This document shows, piece after piece, positions 25,205 to 33,862 of a stretch of DNA of 64,000 nt. Under the pieces are notes generated by a model. It did no database searches. It saw nothing but the letters and a program-made list of their open reading frames with translations, and was not told the origin of the DNA. Where the stretch lies: assembly GCF_014649495.1 (NCBI RefSeq), contig NZ_BMTD01000006.1, forward strand, positions 186,001-250,000, given 5' to 3'. The position numbers were made by a program, and so were the translations under genes. This DNA is from Streptomyces filipinensis. Its GTDB lineage: Bacteria; Actinomycetota; Actinomycetes; Streptomycetales; Streptomycetaceae. Every line of letters begins with the position of its first letter. The stretch's first letter is position 1.

Positions 25205-26464
25205 ATGGCCACGGGATACCTGGAGATACTCCGGGCGAGGCACGCGCTGCGGCTGCTCACCGGCACGCTGGTGGGCCGGCTGCCCAACGCGACCGCCGCG
25301 ATCGCCCTGGTGGTGTTCGTCCGGGCCGAGGGCGGCACCTACAGCCTCGCCGGCGCTCTCGCCGCGGTCTACGGCGTGGCGAACGCCGTGGGCCAGCCGG
25401 TGCTGGGCCGGCTGGTCGACCTGTACGGCCAGCCCCGCGTCCAGTTGCCGGCGGCCGTGCTGGCGGCGCTGTCGATGACGCTCTTCGCGTGCTGTGGCAC
25501 CGATCCGTTGCCGCTCGCGTACGGGGCGGTGGCGGCGGCCGGTCTGTTCACGCCGCCCCTGGAGGGCGGCCTGCGCGCGTTGTGGCCGTCGGTGCTGCGC
25601 CGGGACGAGCAGGTGCACACCGCGTACGCCATGGACGCGATCGCACAGGAGATCATGTACATGGTGGGACCGCTGCTGGTGACGCTGTGCGCGGCGCTGT
25701 GGGACGAGCGTGCCGCCCTGCTGGTGCTGAACCTCCTGGGGGTGCTGGGCGCGCTGTCGGTGGTGGCCTCGCCGCCTTCGCGCGCGTGGCGGTCGGCTCC
25801 GCGTGAGGCGCACTGGCTGGGTGCGCTGCGCTCACCGGGGCTGCTGGCGCTGCTCGGCGCGTTCGTGTTCGTCGGTATCGCGCTGGGTTCGATCACGGTG
25901 GCGTCGGTGTCGTACGCGGACGGTCATGGAGGTGACGCGGTCTACGGCTGGATGCTGGCGGGGCTCGGGCTCGGGGCGCTGGTCGGCGGCACGGTGTACG
26001 GGGCTCGTCAGTGGGCGGGGGTGCCCGAGCGGCGACTGCGGGTGCTGGTGGCGCTTCTGGCGGTGTGTTATCTGCCGTTGACGCTGACACCGGGTCCGGT
26101 GGCCATGGTGCTGCTGGCGGTGGTGTCGGGGGTGTTCCTGGCGCCCTGTATCGCGTGTGCGTTCATCATCGTGGACCGGCACGCGCCGAGCGGCACGGTC
26201 ACCGAGGCTTTCTCCTGGCTCGTGACGACGTTCACGGTGGGTGCGTCGGTGGGTACGGGGGTGGCGGGGCCGGTGGTCCAGGCCGGTGGCACGGTGTGGG
26301 GTTTCGCGGTTCCGGGTGCGGCGGGGGCCGTGTCGCTGCTGGTGCTGCTCGGCACGGGACGGGTCCTCGCAGCTCCCGCGCGGGGCGGGGTCGTTGCGTC
26401 TTCATCGGAAAATGATCCAAATCGTGCTGTCGAACCCCGTTTCAGCTCAGGGGATCGGGCGTAA
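25205..26464 (+). CDS. MFS transporter
   Basis: A 419-residue integral membrane protein with about 12 hydrophobic segments and a central polar loop around residue 195. Conserved features are the early LVGRLPNATAAIALVVFVR segment and the loop motif GRLVDLYGQPR, which resembles the MFS A-motif after helix 2. ATG 25205 follows GGAGG with 9-10 nt spacing. The substrate cannot be inferred; the sequence most resembles drug/sugar efflux-type permeases of actinobacteria. Its stop lies 9 bp before pafA, so read-through into pafA is possible, although pafA has its own -10-like box. Confidence 0.85.
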   Translation: MATGYLEILRARHALRLLTGTLVGRLPNATAAIALVVFVRAEGGTYSLAGALAAVYGVANAVGQPVLGRLVDLYGQPRVQLPAAVLAALSMTLFACCGTDPLPLAYGAVAAAGLFTPPLEGGLRALWPSVLRRDEQVHTAYAMDAIAQEIMYMVGPLLVTLCAALWDERAALLVLNLLGVLGALSVVASPPSRAWRSAPREAHWLGALRSPGLLALLGAFVFVGIALGSITVASVSYADGHGGDAVYGWMLAGLGLGALVGGTVYGARQWAGVPERRLRVLVALLAVCYLPLTLTPGPVAMVLLAVVSGVFLAPCIACAFIIVDRHAPSGTVTEAFSWLVTTFTVGASVGTGVAGPVVQAGGTVWGFAVPGAAGAVSLLVLLGTGRVLAAPARGGVVASSSENDPNRAVEPRFSSGDRA

Positions 26465-26473
26465 TGTTCAGTC

Positions 26474-27835
26474 ATGGACCGCCGCATTTTCGGGCTGGAG
26501 AACGAGTACGGCGTCACGTGCACGTTCAGGGGACAGCGGCGCCTGTCTCCTGACGAGGTGGCGCGGTACCTCTTCCGCCGTGTCGTGTCATGGGGCCGCA
26601 GCAGCAATGTCTTTCTGCGAAACGGCGCCCGGCTCTATCTCGACGTGGGCTCACATCCGGAATACGCGACACCCGAATGTGACAACGTGATCGAACTGGT
26701 CACCCACGACAAGGCCGGCGAGCGCATTCTCGAAGGACTCCTGGTGGACGCCGAACGACGCCTGCACGAGGAGGGAATCGCGGGCGACGTCTACCTGTTC
26801 AAGAACAACACCGACTCGGCGGGCAACTCCTACGGCTGCCACGAGAACTATCTGGTGGCGCGGCACGGGGAGTTCTCCCGGCTGGCGGACATCCTCATCC
26901 CGTTCCTGGTGACGCGGCAGCTGCTGTGCGGGGCGGGGAAGGTGCTGCAGACGCCGCGCGGTGCGGTGTACTGCGTCAGTCAGCGCGCGGAGCACATCTG
27001 GGAGGGCGTGTCCTCGGCGACGACCCGTTCGAGGCCCATCATCAACACCCGTGACGAGCCGCACGCGGATGCCGAGCGCTACCGCCGGCTGCATGTCATC
27101 GTCGGTGACTCGAACATGTCCGAGACGACGATGCTGCTGAAGGTCGGTGCCACGGACCTGGTGCTGCGCATGATCGAGGCGGGCACCGTGATGCGGGATC
27201 TGACCCTGGAGAACCCGATCCGGGCGATCCGCGAGGTCAGCCATGACATCACGGGCCGCCGTAAGGTGCGTCTGGCCAGTGGGCGGGAGGCCTCGGCGCT
27301 GGAGGTGCAGCGCGAGTACTTCGACAAGGCCGTGGACTTCTGCGACCGCCGCGGGATCCGCACGGGCACGGTCGCGCAGGTGCTGGAGCTGTGGGGCCGC
27401 ACGCTGGACGCGATCGAGAGCGAGGAGCTCGACCGGATCGCCACCGAGATCGACTGGGTCATGAAGTACCAGCTCATCGAGCGGTACCGGGCGAAGCACA
27501 ACATGACCATGTCGCATCCGCGGGTCGCCCAGATAGACCTCGCCTACCACGACATCCACCGCCGTCGTGGTCTGTACTACCTGCTGGAGAAGAAGGGTCA
27601 GGCGACCCGGGTCTGCAACGACTTGAAGATCTTCGAGGGCAAGTCGGTTCCGCCGCAGACCACTCGCGCCCGGCTGCGCGGTGACTTCATCCGGCGGGCC
27701 CAGGAACAGCGCAGGGACTTCACCGTCGACTGGGTGCACCTGAAGCTCAACGACCAGGCGCAGCGCACCGTGTTGTGCAAGGACCCGTTCCGCTCGGTGG
27801 ACGACCGGGTGGAGAAGCTGATCGCCGGAATGTAG
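26474..27835 (+). CDS. pafA: Pup-protein ligase PafA
   Basis: ATP-dependent ligase that activates the C-terminal glutamate of deamidated Pup and joins it to substrate lysines. The 453-residue protein opens MDRRIFGLENEYGVTCTF with the Mg/ATP glutamates (E9, E11). It carries LYLDVGSHPEYATPECDN with the catalytic aspartate, FKNNTDSAGNSYGCHENY, and INTRDEPHADAERYRRLHVI shared with Dop. It lacks the Dop-specific loop, which separates the two paralogues. No Shine-Dalgarno is evident. A TAATGT box at 26462-26467 would start transcription almost at the ATG, suggesting leaderless expression. Confidence 0.96.
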   Translation: MDRRIFGLENEYGVTCTFRGQRRLSPDEVARYLFRRVVSWGRSSNVFLRNGARLYLDVGSHPEYATPECDNVIELVTHDKAGERILEGLLVDAERRLHEEGIAGDVYLFKNNTDSAGNSYGCHENYLVARHGEFSRLADILIPFLVTRQLLCGAGKVLQTPRGAVYCVSQRAEHIWEGVSSATTRSRPIINTRDEPHADAERYRRLHVIVGDSNMSETTMLLKVGATDLVLRMIEAGTVMRDLTLENPIRAIREVSHDITGRRKVRLASGREASALEVQREYFDKAVDFCDRRGIRTGTVAQVLELWGRTLDAIESEELDRIATEIDWVMKYQLIERYRAKHNMTMSHPRVAQIDLAYHDIHRRRGLYYLLEKKGQATRVCNDLKIFEGKSVPPQTTRARLRGDFIRRAQEQRRDFTVDWVHLKLNDQAQRTVLCKDPFRSVDDRVEKLIAGM

Positions 27836-27887
27836 GGGAAAGCGGGTGAGTCAAGCGTTTCGGGTGTGAAATGCCGGAACGCCACAC

Positions 27888-27916
27888 GGGCGTCGTACGT
27901 TTCCCGTACGGCGCCC
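27888..27916 (+). terminator. Terminator after pafA
   Basis: A 12-bp stem with one G-U pair (27888-27899 with 27905-27916), a 5-nt loop and TTCT downstream. It starts 53 bp after the pafA stop. Confidence 0.75.
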
Positions 27917-27977
27917 TTCTCACACCGTAGAGTTGCGCGCACGCCATCACAGGATCGACCGATTACGAGGCTCTTCC

Positions 27978-28982
27978 GTGCGCCGACGCTCCCTCCTCCT
28001 CGCTGCCGTACCCGCAGGACTGGTCACTGTCGCCGGGTGCGGTGACGGCAAGTCCGACTCCAGCAAGGCGAGTGCCTCACCGTCGCCGTCGGTGTCCACG
28101 CCGCCTCCGCCGAAGATCGTGGAGGGGCCGTTGCCGGCGATCACGGCGGGCACGAAGTTCGGTGAGAAGCCGACCGTGGCCAAGGGGCCGGGTGAGCCGT
28201 CGAAGAACCTGGCGGTGAAGACGGTGATCGCGGGCAGCGGCCGGACGATCGCGGAGAACGACTTCGTCCGGGCGGACTATCTGGGGCAGATCTGGGACAC
28301 GGCCAAGGTCTTCGACAACTCCTACGACAAGAAGCGCCCGCTGGTGCTGCAGCTCGCCCAGGGCACCGTGATCGACGGCTGGCGGTATGCGCTGGCGGGC
28401 AAGAAGGTCGGCAGCCGTGTCCAGATCGCGGTGCCGCCCACCTGGGGGTACGGCAAGCAGGGCAACGCGCAGGCGGGTATCAAGGGCACGGACACACTGG
28501 TGTTCGTGATCGACGTGATCGAGTCGTTCAACTCCAAGAGCTCGGCCACGGGCAAGCCGGTCCCGCAGACCGACGCCGCGCTGCCCAAGGTGGGCACCAA
28601 CACCGACGGCGATGTGCCCAAGGTGACCGTCCCGAAGACGGATCCGCCGAAGAAGCTGGTGTCGACGTATGTGCTGGAGGGCGACGGCCCGGAGCTGAAG
28701 GCGGACCAGGCGGTGCTGTGCCAGTTCCAGGGGCTGGTGTGGGACGGCGGGAAGACCTTCCAGCGGACGTACGGCTCGGGACGGCTGAGCCAGTTCTCGC
28801 TGGAGCAGATGCAGCAGGCGGTCAAGGGTCTGGCACAGGGGCTGACCGGCAAGAAGGTGGGCAGCCGGGTGCTGGTGGTGGTGCCGCCGGAGCTGGGTTA
28901 CGGCGACACTCCGCCCAGTGGTGGTGTCATCAAGAAGGGTTCGACGCTGGTGTTCACGGTGGACATTCTCGCGGCGATGTAG
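27978..28982 (+). CDS. FKBP-type peptidyl-prolyl isomerase, two-domain lipoprotein
   Basis: Predicted cell-surface prolyl isomerase of 334 residues. The N-terminus VRRRSLLLAAVPAGLVTVAGC ends in a lipobox with Cys21. The RRRSLLL start resembles a twin-arginine signal, notable because tatA and tatC are encoded 4 kb downstream. Two FKBP domains follow a Ser/Pro linker. The first (about 75-185) has DFVRADYLGQIWD and VGSRVQIAVPPTWGYG. The second (about 225-334) has KVGSRVLVVVPPELGYGDTP and GSTLVFTVDIL. I chose GTG 27978 because it gives the clean signal peptide. A single-domain cytoplasmic-looking FKBP follows 85 bp downstream. Confidence 0.9.
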   Translation: MRRRSLLLAAVPAGLVTVAGCGDGKSDSSKASASPSPSVSTPPPPKIVEGPLPAITAGTKFGEKPTVAKGPGEPSKNLAVKTVIAGSGRTIAENDFVRADYLGQIWDTAKVFDNSYDKKRPLVLQLAQGTVIDGWRYALAGKKVGSRVQIAVPPTWGYGKQGNAQAGIKGTDTLVFVIDVIESFNSKSSATGKPVPQTDAALPKVGTNTDGDVPKVTVPKTDPPKKLVSTYVLEGDGPELKADQAVLCQFQGLVWDGGKTFQRTYGSGRLSQFSLEQMQQAVKGLAQGLTGKKVGSRVLVVVPPELGYGDTPPSGGVIKKGSTLVFTVDILAAM

Positions 28983-29067
28983 CCGGGGGTGTCTGTGGCG
29001 GGCGGCGCGGGTGCGGAGATGAAAGACTGTTCGCGTTTCGTGTCGTACACAAGCAGGAGCTTTTGAC

Positions 29068-29439
29068 GTGAGCATCGAGAAGCCCGAGATCGACTTCCCT
29101 GGTGGCGAGCCCCCGGCGGACCTGGAGATCAAGGACATCTGGGAGGGTGACGGCCCGGTGGCCCAGGCGGGTCAGACCGTCACCGTGCACTACGTGGGTG
29201 TCGCCTTCAGCACCGGCGAGGAGTTCGACGCCAGCTGGAACCGGGGCACCCCCTTCCGGTTCCCGCTGGGTGCGGGCCGTGTCATCGCGGGCTGGGACCA
29301 GGGTGTGCAGGGCATGAAGGTCGGTGGCCGCCGCCAGCTGACGATCCCCGCCCACCTCGCCTACGGCGACCAGAGCCCGACCCCGGCGATCAAGCGGGGC
29401 GAGACGCTGATCTTCGTGGTGGACCTGCTCGGCGTCTGA
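29068..29439 (+). CDS. FKBP-type peptidyl-prolyl cis-trans isomerase (single domain)
   Basis: A 123-residue isomerase without signal peptide, so cytoplasmic. It has the canonical FKBP order: VTVHYVGVAFSTGEEFDASW (active-site Tyr and Asp-like positions), PFRFPLGAGRVIAGWDQGVQGMKVGGRR with the conserved Trp, IPAHLAYG, and LIFVVDLLGV at the end. The GTG at 29068 follows CAGGAGCTTTTGAC. It lies downstream of the two-domain lipoprotein FKBP and ends at a strong hairpin. Confidence 0.94.
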   Translation: MSIEKPEIDFPGGEPPADLEIKDIWEGDGPVAQAGQTVTVHYVGVAFSTGEEFDASWNRGTPFRFPLGAGRVIAGWDQGVQGMKVGGRRQLTIPAHLAYGDQSPTPAIKRGETLIFVVDLLGV

Positions 29440-29506
29440 CGCCGGCCTGATCCACGCCGCCTCCCGCCCGGTCGACCGGCCGGGTGCGACCGGATCCGAT
29501 CACCTG

Positions 29507-29534
29507 GGGCCCATGCCTGCTCGGGCATGGGCCC
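29507..29534 (+). terminator. Terminator between FKBP gene and pafB
   Basis: GGGCCCATGCC (29507-29517) pairs perfectly with GGCATGGGCCC (29524-29534) around a 6-nt loop. It isolates pafBC from upstream genes. Confidence 0.82.
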
Positions 29535-29607
29535 TCGGCTTTGCCACCGCACCGCGGAGCGGTACGGTCATCGGTCGGAAGCACCGGAGGAAAGGCGAAG
29601 GGCGTCG

Positions 29608-30561
29608 ATGGCCATTGCCAAGGCTGAGCGGCTGATGAACCTCGCGCTGTGTCTGCTCGGCACACGGCGGCCGCTCAGCAAGCGTGAGCTGCGCGAGTCC
29701 ATCGAGGCTTACCTCGAAGCGGGAAGCGACGACTCCTTCAACCGGATGTTCGAGCGGGACAAGGACGACCTGCGCGAGCTCGGCCTGGTCATCGCGACGG
29801 TGGAGAACCTGGACGGTGAGGTGGGCTATCTCGCCCGCCGCGACAGCAACCGGCTGCCGCCCATCACCCTGGACGCGGAGGAGGCGGCGGCACTCGGGCT
29901 GGCCGCGAAGGTGTGGCAGCAGGCCCGCCTCGCCGGTGCCGCCAGCGGTGCCCTGCAGAAGCTGCGTGCCGCGGGGCTCCCCGAGGACGTCGACCCGTAC
30001 GAGGCGCACGGCGCCCTGGAGCCCCGTATCCCCGTGCACGAGGCCGCCTTCGAGCCGCTGATGCTGGCCTGCCGGGACCGCCGGCCGGTCCTCTTCGACT
30101 ACCGCAAGGCCTCCGCCGTCCACCCTGAGCCCCGGCACGTGGAGCCGTGGGCGCTGGAGTGCTGGCGCGGGCACTGGTACCTGGCCGGTTTCGACCGGGA
30201 CCGGGGTGCCGAGCGCGTCTTCCGGCTGTCGAGGATCACCGGCCGGGTGCGTGCGCGCGGTACGGGCTTCACCGCTCCCGTGCCCGACGTCGTCACGGTG
30301 CGCGAGACCGTCGCGAGCTGGGCCGGTGAGATCGCCGACGGTACGGCCCTGATCCGGCTGCGTTCCGGCGCCGGTTACCCGCTTCGGGCGAAGGCCACCG
30401 GGGTGCGGGAACTCGGCGACGGCTGGGACGAGTTGGAGATTCCGTACGGGCACGGCCTGGACGCCTGGCTGGTGGAGTTCGGACCGGACGTGGTGGTCCT
30501 GGAGCCGGCCGAGCTGCGCGCGGACGTGATGGACCGGCTGCGTGCCGTGGCGAAGGGCTGA
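29608..30561 (+). CDS. pafB: WYL-domain transcriptional activator PafB
   Basis: One half of the PafBC heteromeric activator of the LexA-independent DNA-damage response in actinobacteria. The 317-residue product has an N-terminal winged helix (RLMNLALCLLGTRRPLSKRELRE) followed by a WYL domain (about 140-225: VLFDYRKA, PWALECWRGHWYLAGFDRDRG, FRLSRITG) and a C-terminal WCX extension. I chose ATG 29608 (MAIAKAERLMN), with a GAAGG site upstream. It ends 14 bp before pafC, so the two are coupled. Order pafA-pafB-pafC-tatA-tatC-helicase is the same as M. tuberculosis Rv2097c-Rv2092c. Confidence 0.93.
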   Translation: MAIAKAERLMNLALCLLGTRRPLSKRELRESIEAYLEAGSDDSFNRMFERDKDDLRELGLVIATVENLDGEVGYLARRDSNRLPPITLDAEEAAALGLAAKVWQQARLAGAASGALQKLRAAGLPEDVDPYEAHGALEPRIPVHEAAFEPLMLACRDRRPVLFDYRKASAVHPEPRHVEPWALECWRGHWYLAGFDRDRGAERVFRLSRITGRVRARGTGFTAPVPDVVTVRETVASWAGEIADGTALIRLRSGAGYPLRAKATGVRELGDGWDELEIPYGHGLDAWLVEFGPDVVVLEPAELRADVMDRLRAVAKG

Positions 30562-30575
30562 GGGGGAGCAGGACT

Positions 30576-31595
30576 GTGGCAGGCAAACCGGTCAGGCAGG
30601 TGAACGCCATCGACCAGACCCGGCGGATGCTCTCCCTGGTGACCTACCTCCGGGAGCGGCCGGGCGCGCGGATCGCGGACGTCGCGCGTGCCTTCGGCAT
30701 CACCGAGGACGAGCTGGTCGCCGACCTCGATCTGCTGCCGATGTGCGGCACCAGCTTCCGCGGCGGCGATCTGCTGGACATCGACACCGACGGGGAGCGG
30801 ATCTGGTGGCACAACCCGGCCGCGCTCGGCGAGGAGGCGGCCGAGCCGCTGCGGCTCGCCGCCGACGAGGCCACGGCCCTGCTGGTGGCCGCCCGCGCGG
30901 TCGCCACGCTGCCCGGGCTGCGCGAGGGCGACCGCCAGGCGCTGCTGCGGGCCACCGCCAAGGTGGAGACCGCCGCAGGCGAGACCGCCGGCGCCAGCTC
31001 CCGGCTGTCGGTGACCTTCGAGTCCGAGGGCGGGGTGTTCGCCGATGTGGACCGGGCGATCTCCGAGCGGCGCCGGCTGTGGATCCGCTACTACTCTCCG
31101 GCCCGGGACGAGGTCACCGAGCGCGAGATCGACCCCATCCGTCTGGTGAGCGTCGGCCACACCTATGTGGAGGCCTGGTGCCGCCGCTCCGAGGCCCGGC
31201 GCACCTTCCGGCTCGACCGGGTCGCGGAGATCAGGATCCTGGACGAGCCCTCCGCGCCGCCCGAGATCGAGCTGCGGGACCTGTCCGAGGCCCTGGTGCA
31301 GCCGGCCGCCGAGGACCCGGAGGTCGTCGTGGAGGTCGGCCCGGGCGGCCGCTGGGTCGCCGAGTACTACCCGCACGACAGCGCCGATGAGCTTCCCGAC
31401 GGCGGGCTGCGTATCACTCTGCGTACGCCCGATCCGGCGTCCCTGCGCCGGCTGGCGCTGCGGCTCGGCCGGGACGGCCGGATCGTCTCCCCGCCGGAGC
31501 TGGCCGACAGCGCCCGCAGGGCGGCCGCAGAGGCCCTGGCGGCGTATGAAACGCAGCCGCCGGCGGGCGCCGGACAAGCGGGGCAGTGCCCCTGA
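30576..31595 (+). CDS. pafC: WYL-domain transcriptional activator PafC
   Basis: Partner of PafB, 339 residues. The N-terminal winged helix (TRRMLSLVTYLRERPGARIADVARAFGI) is followed by a helical region and a WYL domain (about 160-225) with RRLWIRYYSPARDEVTEREIDPIRLVSV and a central YVEAWCRRSEARRTFRLDRV, then a WCX domain. In mycobacteria PafBC senses a DNA-damage ligand and directs RNA polymerase to RecA-NDp promoters. Candidate promoters of that type are seen at the nuclease and helicase genes in this window. GTG 30576 has GGGGGAGCAGG upstream. The C-terminal tail after about 325 is low-complexity. Confidence 0.93.
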   Translation: MAGKPVRQVNAIDQTRRMLSLVTYLRERPGARIADVARAFGITEDELVADLDLLPMCGTSFRGGDLLDIDTDGERIWWHNPAALGEEAAEPLRLAADEATALLVAARAVATLPGLREGDRQALLRATAKVETAAGETAGASSRLSVTFESEGGVFADVDRAISERRRLWIRYYSPARDEVTEREIDPIRLVSVGHTYVEAWCRRSEARRTFRLDRVAEIRILDEPSAPPEIELRDLSEALVQPAAEDPEVVVEVGPGGRWVAEYYPHDSADELPDGGLRITLRTPDPASLRRLALRLGRDGRIVSPPELADSARRAAAEALAAYETQPPAGAGQAGQCP

Positions 31596-31728
31596 GGCGG
31601 CGCCCCCACGGGGCGCGGGCCGGGCTGGAGGTGCGGCTGAGCCCCGGGGCCCGGCCGGCCACCACGGTGCCGCGGACGAGGACGGTGCGGCGCCGGCCGG
31701 CGAACGACCACGAGAAGGAGCGAGGCCT

Positions 31729-32022
31729 GTGAGCGACTCTCCGGTGTCCGGTGTGGGTGAGATGACGGTGGCGGCCGCCTTCGCCGGGATGAAGAGAGTG
31801 GCCCCCGTGATGTTCAAGGCGGGCTGCCCCGACTGCCGGGGCCGTGTCGAGCTCGCCGCGAGCGCGCTGCGCCTCGCCATCGGAGCCAGCAGCCGGACGA
31901 CGTTCTACTCCTTCACCTGCCCCGAGTGCGGGGCCGCCGTCCGCAAGCCCGCCGGGGAGCGCATCGTCGAGCTGCTCACCGGCGGCGGGGTCCGCACGCT
32001 CAGGCTGTACTCCACCGTCTAG
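31729..32022 (+). CDS. Small zinc-ribbon protein, function unknown
   Basis: A 97-residue product with two CxxC knuckles, GCPDC and TCPEC, spaced about 32 residues apart, a probable zinc ribbon. The segment between them is hydrophobic and helical (AASALRLAIGASSRTTFYSF). GTG 31729 follows AAGGAG at 9-nt spacing; an alternative ATG is at 31762 (MTVAAAFAGMKR). It lies between pafC and tatA in the same direction. I do not recognise a named family. Conserved position in Streptomyces suggests a real gene, perhaps nucleic-acid binding, but that is a guess. Confidence 0.72.
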   Translation: MSDSPVSGVGEMTVAAAFAGMKRVAPVMFKAGCPDCRGRVELAASALRLAIGASSRTTFYSFTCPECGAAVRKPAGERIVELLTGGGVRTLRLYSTV

Positions 32023-32032
32023 TCTCGACGTC

Positions 32033-32227
32033 ATGTTCTGGCCGATGTGCGCGGTAGTGCTGGGTTTCCTGGGTCTCGTGGTGCTGGGGGTGCTGGCCGC
32101 CCGTGTCTTCGTGGAGGCACGGCGCCTCGGGCAGCAGGTGGCGGACTCCGGGCGCCGTATCAGCAGGGCGGCGGAAGACCTGGAGCGGGCGGCCGTCAGT
32201 GCGGGCCGGGCCGTGGACGCGTTGTGA
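32033..32227 (+). CDS. Small single-pass membrane protein
   Basis: A 64-residue product: one N-terminal membrane segment (CAVVLGFLGLVVLGVLAARVF), then a charged amphipathic helix (EARRLGQQVADSGRRISRAAEDLERAA). The layout is reminiscent of TatA or DUF948-type proteins, but the TatA FG hinge is absent. ATG 32033 is 11 bp after the zinc-ribbon gene; no strong ribosome site is evident. It may be co-transcribed with its upstream neighbour. Function unknown. Confidence 0.6.
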   Translation: MFWPMCAVVLGFLGLVVLGVLAARVFVEARRLGQQVADSGRRISRAAEDLERAAVSAGRAVDAL

Positions 32228-32467
32228 TTGCCTTACCTCATGCGCTTTGGGTCACTTCGCCCTGTCACCTTGCCGGGCCAGCCAGGTACGCTGCTGGTCG
32301 CGGCCCGGAGTACGAGGCGCGGTCCGCAGAGGCGGCGGGAGTACGTACGGGGATTGTCCTGCGTTCACCCCCGGGCGTTACGATCGCTGCCAGCACGATG
32401 GTCAGACACTTGTCCGACAGGTCGTACACGCCCCGCCGCCCCGCCTCAGTGAGAAGGTGAAGACTTT

Positions 32468-32755
32468 ATGTTCCGCAACGCACTTGAGCCGTGGCACCTG
32501 GTGCTCCTGGTTCTGGTGATCGTCCTTGTGTTCGGCTCCAAGAAGCTTCCGGACATGGCACGTTCGCTGGGCAAGTCCGCGCGCATCCTCAAGAGCGAGG
32601 CCAAGGCGATGAAGGACGAGGGCAACAAGCAGTCCACCACCTCCGCCCAGCCCGCCGAGGAGCAGACCCCGGCTCAGCGCACCATCCAGGCCGCGCCCGG
32701 CGACGTGACCAGCTCCCGGCCGGTCAACGAGCCGACGGACACGACCCAGCGCTGA
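32468..32755 (+). CDS. tatA: Twin-arginine translocase subunit TatA
   Basis: Forms the size-adaptable pore of the Tat system for folded proteins. The 95-residue protein has the short N-terminal membrane helix (EPWHLVLLVLVIVLVFG), the FGSKKLPD hinge, an amphipathic helix (MARSLGKSARILKSEAKAMKDE) and a polar tail. ATG 32468 follows GAGAAGGTGAAGACTTT. tatC is 48 bp downstream. As in S. coelicolor, tatB is not in this cluster. Confidence 0.96.
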   Translation: MFRNALEPWHLVLLVLVIVLVFGSKKLPDMARSLGKSARILKSEAKAMKDEGNKQSTTSAQPAEEQTPAQRTIQAAPGDVTSSRPVNEPTDTTQR

Positions 32756-32802
32756 CGCGAGGACCGGGACATCCGGTCCGTTGCACGAGATGAGGATGTG
32801 GG

Positions 32803-33747
32803 TTGCTCAAGTCTGCCCGCAATAAGGAGAAGGATCCCGAGGGGCGGATGCCGCTCGCGGATCACTTGCGTGAGCTGCGCAACCGGCTCGCGAAGGGCGT
32901 CCTGGCGATCGTCGTTGTCGCGGTGGTGTCCGCCTTCTTCTACAAGGACATCATCGACTTCATCACCCGGCCGGTGCTTGAGTCGGTCGGTTGCGGACAG
33001 TCCTTCGGGCAGCTGGCCAAGACCAAGAACGCCCACTGTGCGCACATCACGGTCAGCGGCCTGCTGGCGCCGTTCACCCTGGCTCTGAAGACCGCCCTGA
33101 CGGCCGGCGTGGTGCTGGCGGCGCCGGTGTGGCTCTACCAGCTGTGGGCGTTCGTCGCGCCGGGCCTGCACCGCCACGAGAAGAAGTACGCCTACGCGTT
33201 CGTCGGTTTCGGCTTCCCGCTCTTCCTGGTCGGCGGCTACCTCGCCTACCACGTGCTGCCCGTGACGGCGAAGTTCCTGGTCGACCTCACGCCGGGTGGC
33301 GCGGAGAACCTGCTCCCGCTGGACGACCTGCTCGACCTGGTCACGCGCATGGTCGTCGTGTTCGGCCTCGCCTTCGAGATGCCGCTGCTGCTGGTGATGC
33401 TCAACCTCACCGGCATCCTGTCCGGCCGTCGCATGCTCGGCTGGTGGCGCGGCATGGTCGTCGGCATCGCCGCCTTCGCGGCCGTGGCCACGCCCAGCCC
33501 CGACCCGGGCACGATGCTGGCGCTGGCGGCGCCGATCTGGGCACTGTTCTTCATCGCCGTGGCCTTCTCGCTGCTCAACGACCGGCGCCGGGCCCGCCGC
33601 GATGGCAACGGCCTGTCCGACGACGAGGCCTCCGAGCTGGACCTCACCCCCGAGGACATCGGCGAGATCGAGCCCGTACCGGCCGCCCGGGCACTGCCCG
33701 AGCAGACGAGCACGGACCGGGTCAACGGCTACGACGACGTCACCTGA
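32803..33747 (+). CDS. tatC: Sec-independent translocase subunit TatC
   Basis: Core receptor of the Tat pathway that binds twin-arginine signal peptides. The 314-residue membrane protein has six segments. The N-terminal cytosolic motif MPLADHLRELRNRL contains the conserved HLxELRxR signature that contacts signal peptides. The third periplasmic loop and FGLAFEMPLLLVML (conserved FxFxxP-like glutamate) are present. TTG 32803 is the only sensible start, preceded by GAGGATGTGGG. A polar C-terminal tail of about 50 residues is longer than in E. coli. A 13-bp hairpin follows. Confidence 0.95.
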   Translation: MLKSARNKEKDPEGRMPLADHLRELRNRLAKGVLAIVVVAVVSAFFYKDIIDFITRPVLESVGCGQSFGQLAKTKNAHCAHITVSGLLAPFTLALKTALTAGVVLAAPVWLYQLWAFVAPGLHRHEKKYAYAFVGFGFPLFLVGGYLAYHVLPVTAKFLVDLTPGGAENLLPLDDLLDLVTRMVVVFGLAFEMPLLLVMLNLTGILSGRRMLGWWRGMVVGIAAFAAVATPSPDPGTMLALAAPIWALFFIAVAFSLLNDRRRARRDGNGLSDDEASELDLTPEDIGEIEPVPAARALPEQTSTDRVNGYDDVT

Positions 33748-33763
33748 GCCCGAGCCCGCGCAC

Positions 33764-33794
33764 GATGCCCCCGCCCCCGCCGGGCGGGGGCATC
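33764..33794 (+). terminator. Terminator of the tat operon
   Basis: GATGCCCCCGCCC (33764-33776) pairs exactly with GGGCGGGGGCATC (33782-33794) around a 5-nt loop, 17 bp after the tatC stop. Confidence 0.85.
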
Positions 33795-33862
33795 CGTCTT
33801 CACGCCCCCCTCGTGGGTTCCGCGCTGTCGATCAGCGCACGTTCCGGATAATGATCGTCCTG

